Shown here in pieces: positions 1 to 6,282 of a DNA stretch of 14,139 bases. The notes below the pieces were generated by a model. The model searched no databases. It was not told the DNA's origin and saw nothing but the letters and a program-made list of their open reading frames with translations. Position 1 is the first letter of the stretch. Each line of letters opens with the position of its first letter. Position numbers and translations under genes: made by a program. The DNA lies in NCBI GenBank assembly GCA_947074125.1, contig CAMTOM010000011.1, forward strand, positions 1 to 14,139, written 5' to 3'. Source of the DNA: an uncultured Desulfovibrionaceae bacterium. Its GTDB lineage: Bacteria > Desulfobacterota > Desulfovibrionia > Desulfovibrionales > Desulfovibrionaceae.

Positions 1-28
1 AAGGGGAGAATAAGACGTGTGAGCAGTA

Positions 29-57
29 TTTTCATAGTGTTATAAACTCCATATAAT
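29..57 (+). promoter_or_regulatory. Possible sigma70-type promoter with no obvious target gene
   Basis: A perfect TATAAT hexamer lies at 52-57, with TTTTCA (four of six matches to TTGACA) at 29-34 and a 17-base spacer. Transcription would run toward the 3' end of the convergent topA, through a 36-codon reading frame (89-199) and a hairpin at 139-181. The region is AT-rich, so a chance match is quite possible. Confidence 0.25.
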
Positions 58-138
58 CATAATTATACACTTCAGGAAAAGCCTGTGCATGCTCAAACCT
101 GAACGCGTGTTCTTCCTCGTAAATTACGCTTTGCCATG

Positions 139-181
139 TAGAGTAAATTTCTTGCCCAGTATATGGCAAGAGTACACTCTA
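139..181. other. Nested hairpin in the gene-free region beyond the topA 3' end
   Basis: The inner stem pairs TCTTGCC (150-156) with GGCAAGA (165-171) around an 8-base loop. An outer stem pairs TAGAGT (139-144) with ACTCTA (176-181), and the two are separated by a small internal loop. On the plus strand five T residues follow only after several bases (188-192), and on the minus strand no T-run follows, so this is a poor canonical terminator. The rest of 1-305 is AT-rich and shows no recognisable gene or RNA. Confidence 0.4.
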
Positions 182-305
182 AACATATTTTTACTATAAA
201 GACAAGAAAATAAAAAAGTTGCCCTTGCTTTTCTCCAATAATTTCAATGAGTTATGTATACGTACCAAATTTTCTAAGCGTCTGATTTTATTGGATTTTT
301 TATTT

Positions 306-2546
306 TTACTTTTCCTGTTCTTCTGTATAGTTACAGCCTTTGACGGGGCAGACGATTTTCTTTACGCCACGAACGCTTTTTTCAGTCAGAAGAGGTGAGG
401 TACAACGCGGGCACGGACGGGCAACAGGCCAATCCCAGAGAGCATAGTCACATTGTGGATACTGGTTGCATGAGTAGAAAATTTTACCGCGCTTGGAGCT
501 TTTTTCTACCAGCGTACCGCTACAGCCTTCGCGAGGACAGGGAACCTGAGTGGAAAATGGAGCGGTATATGAGCAGTCAGGATAGCCTGTGCAGGCAATA
601 AAGCGGCTGCCGGTGCGGGCTGTCTTGAGAACGAGATCCTTGCCACATTGCGGGCATGTGCCCACAGATTCTTGCGGGATGATCTGCTTTTCGACAGTCT
701 GTATCTGTCCATTTTCGTCGCGGACAAAGTTTGTGGTATGGCGGCAGTCAGGGTAACCGGAGCACGCAAGGAATGTGCCTGCCTTGCCGAATTTGACCAG
801 CATGGGCTTGCCACAGTCAGGACAGGTAATATCAGTTTCAATTCCTGTTTTGACTGTTTTCATGTTTTTTGACGCGGCTTCCAGGGTAGGAACGAAGTCC
901 TTGGTAAAGTTGCGCATGAGAGCAACCCAGTTTTCCTGCCCATCAGCAACATGGTCGAGATGTTCTTCCATTTGGGCAGTGAAGCCCACATCCATGAGTG
1001 TGGCAAAGTGCTGGCGCAATTGCTGGCAGACAACATTGCCAAGATCTGTTGGAGCAAAATGTTTTTCTTCCAGGCGGACGTATTCTCTGTCCTGGAGTGT
1101 GGAAATAATGCTTGCGTATGTTGAGGGGCGCCCTATACCAAGTTCTTCCAGTTCCCGTACCAGTGAGGCTTCGCTAAAGCGTGCTGGTGGCTGGGTAAAC
1201 TTCTGTTCCTTGGTCAGTGATTCTACTGCAAGCTGCTGTTCTTCTTTGAGAGGCGGCAGTTCAGTGCCGCTTTCTTCTGAGCTGCGGGGAAGGGCTGCCA
1301 GCCATCCGGGGAAGAGGAGGCGTTCTCCTTTCGTTTTCCATTCGGTATGTTCGCAACTCAAGGTAACATTGGTATCATCAAATTGCGCTGCTGCCATCTG
1401 GGAAGCCATAAAGCGCGACCAGATGAGGCGGTAAAGATTGTATTGATCTGGTGGCAGGTCGCCTTTAAGCATGTCTGGAGTAAGGGTAACATCGACAGGA
1501 CGGATGGCTTCATGCGCGTCTTGAGCGCTGTTTTTACTTTTGAAAGCATGTGGTTTTTTGGGGAGATATTCTTTTCCCCACTGCTCTCCAATAAAAAGAG
1601 TTGCCGCGTCGCGTGCTTCATCAGCAATGCGGACAGAGTCGGTACGCATATAGGTAATGAGTGCGGTGGTTCCCCGTCCTTCCAGATCAACACCTTCATA
1701 AAGGCGCTGCGCAATCGTCATGGTACGCTTTGCCGGATAGTTCAGACGCTGGTTCGCTGCCTGTTGCAATGTAGAAGTGATGAAAGGGGGTTGTGGTGCG
1801 CGGTTGCGTTTTTTCTTCTCAATAGCAGCTACAGTAAAAGGCTTGCCTTTTAGAGCCGTTTCCAGGGCTTCTGCTGTTGCGGCATCAGGAATATGCGCTT
1901 TTTTGCCATTGACTTTGGCAAGCTCTGCCTTGAAAGGGGGTGGGGTATCTGCGGCAAGAATGCAGCGGAAAAGCCAGTATTCTTCCGGTTTGAACGCCTG
2001 GCGTGCTTCCTCTCGCTCCACAATAAGCCGTAAGGCTACTGATTGCACTCGCCCTGCGGAAATACCCCGTTTAATGGTTTTCCAGAGCAGGGGAGAAATT
2101 TTATAGCCTACAAGCCTGTCCAGTACACGGCGGGCTTGCTGGGCATCAAAAAGATTGACATTCAGTTCGCGAGGGTTGGCCAGCGCTTCTTTTACAGCCT
2201 TGGCGGTGATTTCATTGAACTGGATACGTTTGATATTCTTGGCTTTATCCTTAATGACTTCTGCGACATGCCAGGCAATGGCCTCACCCTCACGGTCAGG
2301 GTCAGGTGCCAGATAGACGGTGTCGGCATGGGCAGCGGCGGAGCGCAGACCTTCCACAACTTTTTTCTTGTTCTCAATAACTTCATATTGTGGTGTGAAG
2401 TCATTTTGTTCATCCACGCCAAGAGAATGTGAGGGCAGGTCGCGGATGTGTCCCACACTGGCCTGTACCACAAAATTAGACCCTAAAAACTTTTTTATGG
2501 TTTTTACTTTGGCTGGTGATTCTACAATGATCAGTTCTTTGCCCAT
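306..2546 (-). CDS. topA: DNA topoisomerase I (type IA)
   Basis: This is the type IA topoisomerase that relaxes negative supercoils through a covalent 5'-phosphotyrosine intermediate. The 746-residue protein starts with a TOPRIM domain: E9 in IIVESPAKVKTI and the acidic DPDREGEA triad at 82-89. The catalytic tyrosine is Y299 in ALITYMRTDS, and a conserved block with ELGIGRPSTYASI follows around 467-480. The C-terminus carries four topoisomerase-type C4 zinc ribbons, with cysteines at 575/578/595/601, 631/634/652/658, 670/675/693/699 and 712/715/733/738. The ATG at 2546 is preceded by a GAGA Shine-Dalgarno-like stretch about six bases upstream. The gene is divergent from cysE and intact. No hairpin-plus-T-run was seen immediately past its stop. 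The family assignment is certain; the number of ribbons is read directly from the cysteine pattern. Confidence 0.98.
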   Translation of the reverse strand: MGKELIIVESPAKVKTIKKFLGSNFVVQASVGHIRDLPSHSLGVDEQNDFTPQYEVIENKKKVVEGLRSAAAHADTVYLAPDPDREGEAIAWHVAEVIKDKAKNIKRIQFNEITAKAVKEALANPRELNVNLFDAQQARRVLDRLVGYKISPLLWKTIKRGISAGRVQSVALRLIVEREEARQAFKPEEYWLFRCILAADTPPPFKAELAKVNGKKAHIPDAATAEALETALKGKPFTVAAIEKKKRNRAPQPPFITSTLQQAANQRLNYPAKRTMTIAQRLYEGVDLEGRGTTALITYMRTDSVRIADEARDAATLFIGEQWGKEYLPKKPHAFKSKNSAQDAHEAIRPVDVTLTPDMLKGDLPPDQYNLYRLIWSRFMASQMAAAQFDDTNVTLSCEHTEWKTKGERLLFPGWLAALPRSSEESGTELPPLKEEQQLAVESLTKEQKFTQPPARFSEASLVRELEELGIGRPSTYASIISTLQDREYVRLEEKHFAPTDLGNVVCQQLRQHFATLMDVGFTAQMEEHLDHVADGQENWVALMRNFTKDFVPTLEAASKNMKTVKTGIETDITCPDCGKPMLVKFGKAGTFLACSGYPDCRHTTNFVRDENGQIQTVEKQIIPQESVGTCPQCGKDLVLKTARTGSRFIACTGYPDCSYTAPFSTQVPCPREGCSGTLVEKSSKRGKIFYSCNQYPQCDYALWDWPVARPCPRCTSPLLTEKSVRGVKKIVCPVKGCNYTEEQEK

Positions 2547-2579
2547 GGTGTTCTCATTTGCTGCATATGTGTTATTGGC

Positions 2580-2607
2580 AAGATATGATACGATTTGTCA
2601 TCGTCAA
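2580..2607 (-). promoter_or_regulatory. Candidate topA promoter
   Basis: Read on the minus strand, TTGACG (plus 2607-2602) is followed after 16 bases by TATCTT (plus 2585-2580). This would place a start about 25 bases ahead of the topA ATG. A 5-bp dyad, ACGAT-ttgtc-ATCGT at 2590-2604, overlaps the -35 box and spacer and could be an operator. The -10 box is weak (four of six), so this is a sequence-match prediction only. Confidence 0.4.
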
Positions 2608-2641
2608 GGGGGGAGGCATAATGTGTTTTGCGCTCAGTTTC

Positions 2642-2673
2642 AAGAGCTTTATTTGCAAAGAGCTTTTTTTGCA
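2642..2673. repeat. Tandem 16-bp direct repeat upstream of cysE
   Basis: Two adjacent 16-base units at 2642-2657 and 2658-2673 (AAGAGCTTTATTTGCA and AAGAGCTTTTTTTGCA) differ at one base. A partial third copy (AAGCTTTG) begins at 2673/2674. The second unit includes the proposed cysE -35 box, so the array is placed where an activator or repressor would bind. No protein is assigned to it. Confidence 0.6.
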
Positions 2674-2696
2674 AGCTTTGTTATATGAGCTATTAT
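2668..2696 (+). promoter_or_regulatory. Candidate cysE promoter
   Basis: TATTAT at 2691-2696 is spaced 17 bases from TTTGCA at 2668-2673. The -35 match is partial (four of six), and it sits inside the second copy of the 16-bp direct repeat, as expected for an activator-assisted promoter. The predicted start would give a leader of about 50 bases before the GTG at 2754. No known riboswitch was recognised in the leader. Confidence 0.35.
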
Positions 2697-2753
2697 TCTG
2701 AAAATGCCTGTCATCGTTAGTATGCAAAGGGCATTGCGGCTTGAGGATTTGCT

Positions 2754-3728
2754 GTGTACTATGACGAAAAAATGGATGTGATGCTCATGAAAGACAAACA
2801 GATAACAGCTACGAGTATTCCAGAACTCGATATGATAGTGGAAAAAATGTGGCACTCCAGTTCGCTGGATGCAGTATGGCACAGACCTGTGCATGATGCG
2901 CCCATGCCCTCGCTGGTGCGGCTTGGCGAAATTATGGACAGACTGCGCGCAGCTATTTTTCCTGGTTTTTATGGTGCCAGCGTTGTACGGCGTGAGTCTA
3001 TGCGCTATCATTTGGCGGCAAATCTGGATTCAGTCTATCATATGCTCAAAGAAGAAATCCGTTGTGGTGGCTGTTTTGCGTGCAGTGGCAGGGCGGACAG
3101 CCGTTGCTGCATGTGCGGCGATGATGCGGGTGAAGCGGCGATGCAGTTTATGAAAAGAATACCGGAGATACGGTATTTGCTGGCAACAGATGCTCGCGCT
3201 GCCTATGAGGGAGATCCTGCGGCAACAAGCCCTGGGGAAACCATTTTCTGTTACCCGTCAATGCAGGTCATGTGCCATCATCGTATTGCTCATGAGCTGT
3301 ACCGTTTACATGTTCCTGTTATTCCGCGTATCATTTCGGAGATGGCACACACCCGTACAGGTATTGATATTCACCCGGGTGCGTCTGTGGGTGAGGAGTT
3401 TTTCATTGATCATGGTACAGGCGTTGTTATCGGTGAAACATGTGTTATCGGTAAGGGATGCCGTTTATACCAGGGGGTGACGTTAGGGGCGCTTTCTTTC
3501 CCAAAAAATCAGGACGGTACACTAGCGAAGGGCATCCCCAGACATCCCATCCTTGAAGATAAAGTAACCGTATATGCTGGCGCAACGATATTGGGACGGA
3601 TAACCATTGGTGCGGGTGCGACGGTTGGCGGTAATGTGTGGGTAACGCACGATGTTCCTGCGGGTGCCAAAGTAACTCAGGAAAGGATTGACTGTAATGC
3701 GAACACCGAACAAACACAGACTTCCTAG
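2754..3728 (+). CDS. cysE: Serine O-acetyltransferase, EpsC type
   Basis: The enzyme acetylates L-serine with acetyl-CoA to O-acetylserine, the direct precursor of cysteine. The C-terminal half is a left-handed beta-helix of hexapeptide repeats (about 203-306). The catalytic Asp/His pair is D205 in GIDIHPGA and H220 in FIDHGTGVVIGET, the same 15-residue spacing as E. coli D143/H158. The helical N-terminal domain contains an uncommon Cys cluster at C104, C107, C110, C118, C119 and C121. The GTG at 2754 is preferred because GAGG lies seven bases upstream (2743-2746); the in-frame ATG at 2772 has no SD. The 324-residue length fits the longer EpsC branch. A small lipoprotein gene overlaps the 3' end and a transporter follows on the same strand. 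The enzyme call is secure; a role for the Cys cluster is not established. Confidence 0.96.
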   Translation: MYYDEKMDVMLMKDKQITATSIPELDMIVEKMWHSSSLDAVWHRPVHDAPMPSLVRLGEIMDRLRAAIFPGFYGASVVRRESMRYHLAANLDSVYHMLKEEIRCGGCFACSGRADSRCCMCGDDAGEAAMQFMKRIPEIRYLLATDARAAYEGDPAATSPGETIFCYPSMQVMCHHRIAHELYRLHVPVIPRIISEMAHTRTGIDIHPGASVGEEFFIDHGTGVVIGETCVIGKGCRLYQGVTLGALSFPKNQDGTLAKGIPRHPILEDKVTVYAGATILGRITIGAGATVGGNVWVTHDVPAGAKVTQERIDCNANTEQTQTS

Positions 3729-3924
3729 CATATCTTATGTGATTGTTTGCGCTGTGCAGTTGTCACTTGTGGCATGCTCACTGCTTTTTGCAGGATGTGC
3801 AGAAAAGCTGGAAGTGCGGCCACGCGGTCAGGTTATTGTTGGGGGATCTGTGGGCAATTATGCGAATCAGGAAGGACGTGTGACAGCCGGCAGCCGTACA
3901 GGTCTTGAGTTTCGAGTGAAGTAA
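3697..3924 (+). CDS. Small predicted lipoprotein of unknown function
   Basis: This is a 75-residue protein whose first 32 bases overlap the end of cysE in another frame. The ATG at 3697 is chosen because AGGAAAGGA (3679-3687) lies nine bases upstream. An in-frame TTG at 3688 directly abuts that SD and is unlikely. A short basic N-region (K6, R8) leads into a hydrophobic segment (about 11-31). Two possible lipobox cysteines follow: C27 in LVAC, which fits the consensus, and C34 in FAGC, which leaves a more typical mature start (CAEKLEVRPRG). The mature peptide of about 42 residues is polar with a Gly/Val-rich middle. I recognise no domain. Overlap with cysE and a 46-base gap to the transporter suggest co-transcription. 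It could be an envelope lipoprotein anchored by signal peptidase II processing. Confidence 0.7.
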   Translation: MRTPNKHRLPSISYVIVCAVQLSLVACSLLFAGCAEKLEVRPRGQVIVGGSVGNYANQEGRVTAGSRTGLEFRVK

Positions 3925-3958
3925 GATATATTGAGGTCTTGTATACGCAGTCTGTAGT

Positions 3959-3966
3959 GGGAGGAG
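3959..3966 (+). promoter_or_regulatory. Ribosome binding site deciding the transporter GTG start
   Basis: GGGAGGAG at 3959-3966 ends four bases before the GTG at 3971. It is one of the strongest Shine-Dalgarno matches in the window and supports the non-ATG start. Confidence 0.7.
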
Positions 3967-3970
3967 AGCT

Positions 3971-5350
3971 GTGTCGCAGAAGATATCACGAGAGATGCTG
4001 GGCAGTCGTTTGGGTTTTTTGCTGTTGTCGGCAGGGTGTGCTGTCGGTCTTGGGAATGTCTGGCGTTTTCCTTATATTGTAGGGCAGGGGGGCGGTGCCA
4101 TTTTTGTGGCGATTTACCTCTTGTTTTTGCTCGCAGTGCTCCCTGTCATGGTAATGGAATTTGCTGTGGGGCGTGCTTCGCGTCGTAATCTTGGCGCAGC
4201 ACTCAAGGTGCTTGAACCAGAAGGAACGCATTGGCATAAGCTGGGCTGGATCAGCCTTGTGGGCAGTTATGTTCTTCTGATGTTTTATACGACAGTCACG
4301 GGCTGGATGATAGGATATTGCTGGTATTCCCTTTCAGGGACACTCGCAGGAAAGACTGCGGCAGAGGCAGGGAATTTCTTTCAGATGACCTTGCAGGAAC
4401 CATGGACACAGGTTGCTGGCATGTCGTGTGCGGTTCTGCTCGGCTTTGTGGTGTGCTTTATTGGGGTGCGCCGTGGTGTTGAGCGGATTGTCAAATTCAT
4501 GATGCTGGGCTTGCTGCTTCTTTTGGTTGTGCTTGTCGTTCGTGCGGTCACTTTGCCTGGAGCGCTGGAGGGGATTCGCTTCTACCTTTTTCCTGATCTG
4601 GCAAATCTTTCCCGTCTGGGCTTTTGGAATGTGTGCAATATTGCTATGAATCAGGCCTTTTTTACATTGAGTATCGGCATGGGGAGCATGGCGGTTTTGG
4701 GAAGCTATCAGGAAAAAACCCGTTCGCTGACTGGTGAATCTCTTTGGGTTATGAGTCTGGATACTTTTGTAGCCATTATGGCGGGCTTGATTATTTTTCC
4801 CGCCTGTTTTGCTTTTGGGGTACGTCCTGAGAGCGGGCCTGGTCTTGTGTTTGCAACCTTGCCAAATATTTTTAATGCCATGGATGGGGGACGTTTTTGG
4901 GGAACCCTCTTTTTTGTCTTTATGAGCTTTGCGGCTTTGTCCACAATTATTGCTGTTTTTGAAAATATTGTTTCCTATTGCGCAGATGTGTATGGTATGC
5001 CACGGCGACGGGCAACCATTATCAATGCTCTGATCTTGTGGATTCTTTCCCTCCCCTGTGCCTTGGGCTTCAGTCTGCTGTCAGGTATTGAGCCTCTGGG
5101 GAAAGGGTCAAGCATTTTGGATCTGGAGGACTTTATTGTCAGCAATCATGTGCTGCCTCTCGGATCTCTGATGTTTTTGCTCTTTTGCTGTCATCGCTGG
5201 GGATGGGGATGGAATAACTTTATGGCAGAAGCGGATATGGGCAATGGCATGAAATTCCCTCGCTGGTTGCGCCCGTATTTGGCGTATGTTTTGCCTTGCA
5301 TTATCCTGGTTATTTTTCTACTGGGGTATTGGGAGAAGTTTTTTAAATGA
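3971..5350 (+). CDS. Neurotransmitter:sodium symporter (SNF/NSS) family amino-acid transporter
   Basis: This 459-residue integral membrane protein has LeuT-fold features and is likely a Na+-driven importer of an amino acid. TM1 carries the family signature AGCAVGLGNVWRFPY (21-35); N29 corresponds to LeuT N27 of the first Na+ site. G26 corresponds to LeuT G24 and SERT D98, and Gly there favours a substrate with a carboxylate over a monoamine. C23 occupies the position of LeuT N21/SERT Y95, usually N or S in bacteria. The unwound TM6 matches NQAFFTLSIGMGSMAVLGSY, and TM8 has FAALSTIIAVFEN, with S/T for the second Na+ site. The length fits the 11- to 12-TM bacterial branch. A GTG start with a strong SD is used. 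Family is secure; the substrate cannot be read from sequence. Confidence 0.93.
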   Translation: MSQKISREMLGSRLGFLLLSAGCAVGLGNVWRFPYIVGQGGGAIFVAIYLLFLLAVLPVMVMEFAVGRASRRNLGAALKVLEPEGTHWHKLGWISLVGSYVLLMFYTTVTGWMIGYCWYSLSGTLAGKTAAEAGNFFQMTLQEPWTQVAGMSCAVLLGFVVCFIGVRRGVERIVKFMMLGLLLLLVVLVVRAVTLPGALEGIRFYLFPDLANLSRLGFWNVCNIAMNQAFFTLSIGMGSMAVLGSYQEKTRSLTGESLWVMSLDTFVAIMAGLIIFPACFAFGVRPESGPGLVFATLPNIFNAMDGGRFWGTLFFVFMSFAALSTIIAVFENIVSYCADVYGMPRRRATIINALILWILSLPCALGFSLLSGIEPLGKGSSILDLEDFIVSNHVLPLGSLMFLLFCCHRWGWGWNNFMAEADMGNGMKFPRWLRPYLAYVLPCIILVIFLLGYWEKFFK

Positions 5351-5391
5351 TTTTTCGCGAAATAGAGTATTGGGGGAAATAGAAAAAATAA

Positions 5392-5439
5392 AGAATACGC
5401 GGTGGTAGGGAGAGAGGTTTTTGCGCAATTGCGTATTTT
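5392..5439 (+). terminator. Weak candidate terminator or long-loop stem after the transporter gene
   Basis: AATACGC (5394-5400) pairs with GCGTATT (5431-5437), extendable by one wobble and one A-T pair. The loop is 30 bases and contains the palindrome TTGCGCAA. Only four T residues end the structure, so it is a poor intrinsic terminator. The 5351-5520 gap also holds a perfect 10-bp palindrome, TTTCGCGAAA, at 5353-5362. No confident lepB promoter was found. Confidence 0.25.
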
Positions 5440-5520
5440 GCGTGATAGAAATGCTGAGCCTTTGTTCTTTTTCAGGCAGCTTGCCATATACATAATAACA
5501 GTGAAAATAATGGATTGCTT

Positions 5521-6123
5521 ATGCAGGTCAAACCTAAAAAATCTGTTTTTCGAGAGTATGCTGAGGCCTTGTTAATAGCGCTTGTGTGTGCGCTTGTGAT
5601 TCGTACTTTTGTTGTACAGGCCTTTAAAATTCCTTCAGAGTCGATGTTGCAGACACTGCTTGTGGGTGATCATCTGCTGGGAAACAAATTCATATATGGT
5701 GTGAAAATTCCTTTTACGGACACCTATCTCTTTAAAGGTGCTGACCCTAAGTTTGGTGATATTGTTATTTTTGAATACCCAAAAGATCCTTCCATAGATT
5801 ATATTAAGAGGGTTGTGGGTGTACCTGGTGATGTGATTGAATTGCGCGACAGGCAGCTCTATCGCAATGGCGAAAAGCTGACAGAGTCATATGCGCAATA
5901 TATAGACGCCTTGGCGATGGATCCTCGCTGCCATAATTTTGGGCCTGTAACAGTGCCGGAAGGCAAATTCTTTGTCATGGGCGATAATCGCGATAATTCG
6001 CTGGATTCCCGTTTCTGGGGTTTTGTGGATCGAAGTGCGATCAAGGCAAAGGCATGGCGTCTGTACTGGTCGTGGGGCGGAGACCATTTGCGCTGGAAAC
6101 GTATAGGCAAACTTTTAGAGTAA
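5521..6123 (+). CDS. lepB: Signal peptidase I
   Basis: The membrane serine protease removes signal peptides from exported proteins, with its catalytic domain on the periplasmic face. Counting from the ATG at 5521, one N-terminal TM segment (about 14-33) is followed by IPSESMLQTL with nucleophile S41. YIKRVVGVPGD follows with general base K97, and then the GDNRDNSLDSRFWG box near 154-167. The 200-residue length is that of the short, one-TM form. A TTG at 5515 gives a two-residue extension; neither start has a convincing SD, and ATG is preferred. The gene ends just before a strong intrinsic terminator, so lepB closes the transcript beginning at or after the transporter. All catalytic residues are present. 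Confidence 0.96.
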   Translation: MQVKPKKSVFREYAEALLIALVCALVIRTFVVQAFKIPSESMLQTLLVGDHLLGNKFIYGVKIPFTDTYLFKGADPKFGDIVIFEYPKDPSIDYIKRVVGVPGDVIELRDRQLYRNGEKLTESYAQYIDALAMDPRCHNFGPVTVPEGKFFVMGDNRDNSLDSRFWGFVDRSAIKAKAWRLYWSWGGDHLRWKRIGKLLE

Positions 6124-6153
6124 GATGTGTATATGCCTTTTATGCGTGAACTT

Positions 6154-6181
6154 TTGGGGGACTTTGTCCCCCAATATTTTT
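6154..6181 (+). terminator. Intrinsic terminator of lepB
   Basis: A perfect 9-bp stem, TTGGGGGAC (6154-6162) with GTCCCCCAA (6166-6174), has a TTT loop. It is followed by TATTTTT, giving the GC-rich stem plus U-run of a rho-independent terminator. It lies 30 bases beyond the lepB stop. Confidence 0.9.
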
Positions 6182-6282
6182 AGGAAAAGGGCTGCATTTT
6201 TACAGAAGTATGCGTTGGTGCTCACGTTGTCTGTGATGGGATCTTGTAACGTGTTATTGAGCTGGAGTGCGAGGGGGAATTC

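Noticed and set aside
200..305. A- and T-runs next to the topA stop as an intrinsic terminator
   Set aside because: No GC-rich hairpin precedes the minus-strand T-run at about 205-216.
1..305. tRNA or known ncRNA in the first gap
   Set aside because: No cloverleaf-like arrangement or TTCGA-type T-loop was found; only AT-rich sequence with one nested hairpin.
775..1434. 219-codon plus-strand frame inside topA
   Set aside because: It is fully antisense to clearly conserved topA domains, has a Ser/Arg/Cys-rich shadow composition, and resembles no protein family.
5191..5493. 100-codon minus-strand frame extending into the transporter-lepB gap
   Set aside because: Most of it is antisense to the transporter; it has no recognisable domain and is rich in residues typical of shadow frames.
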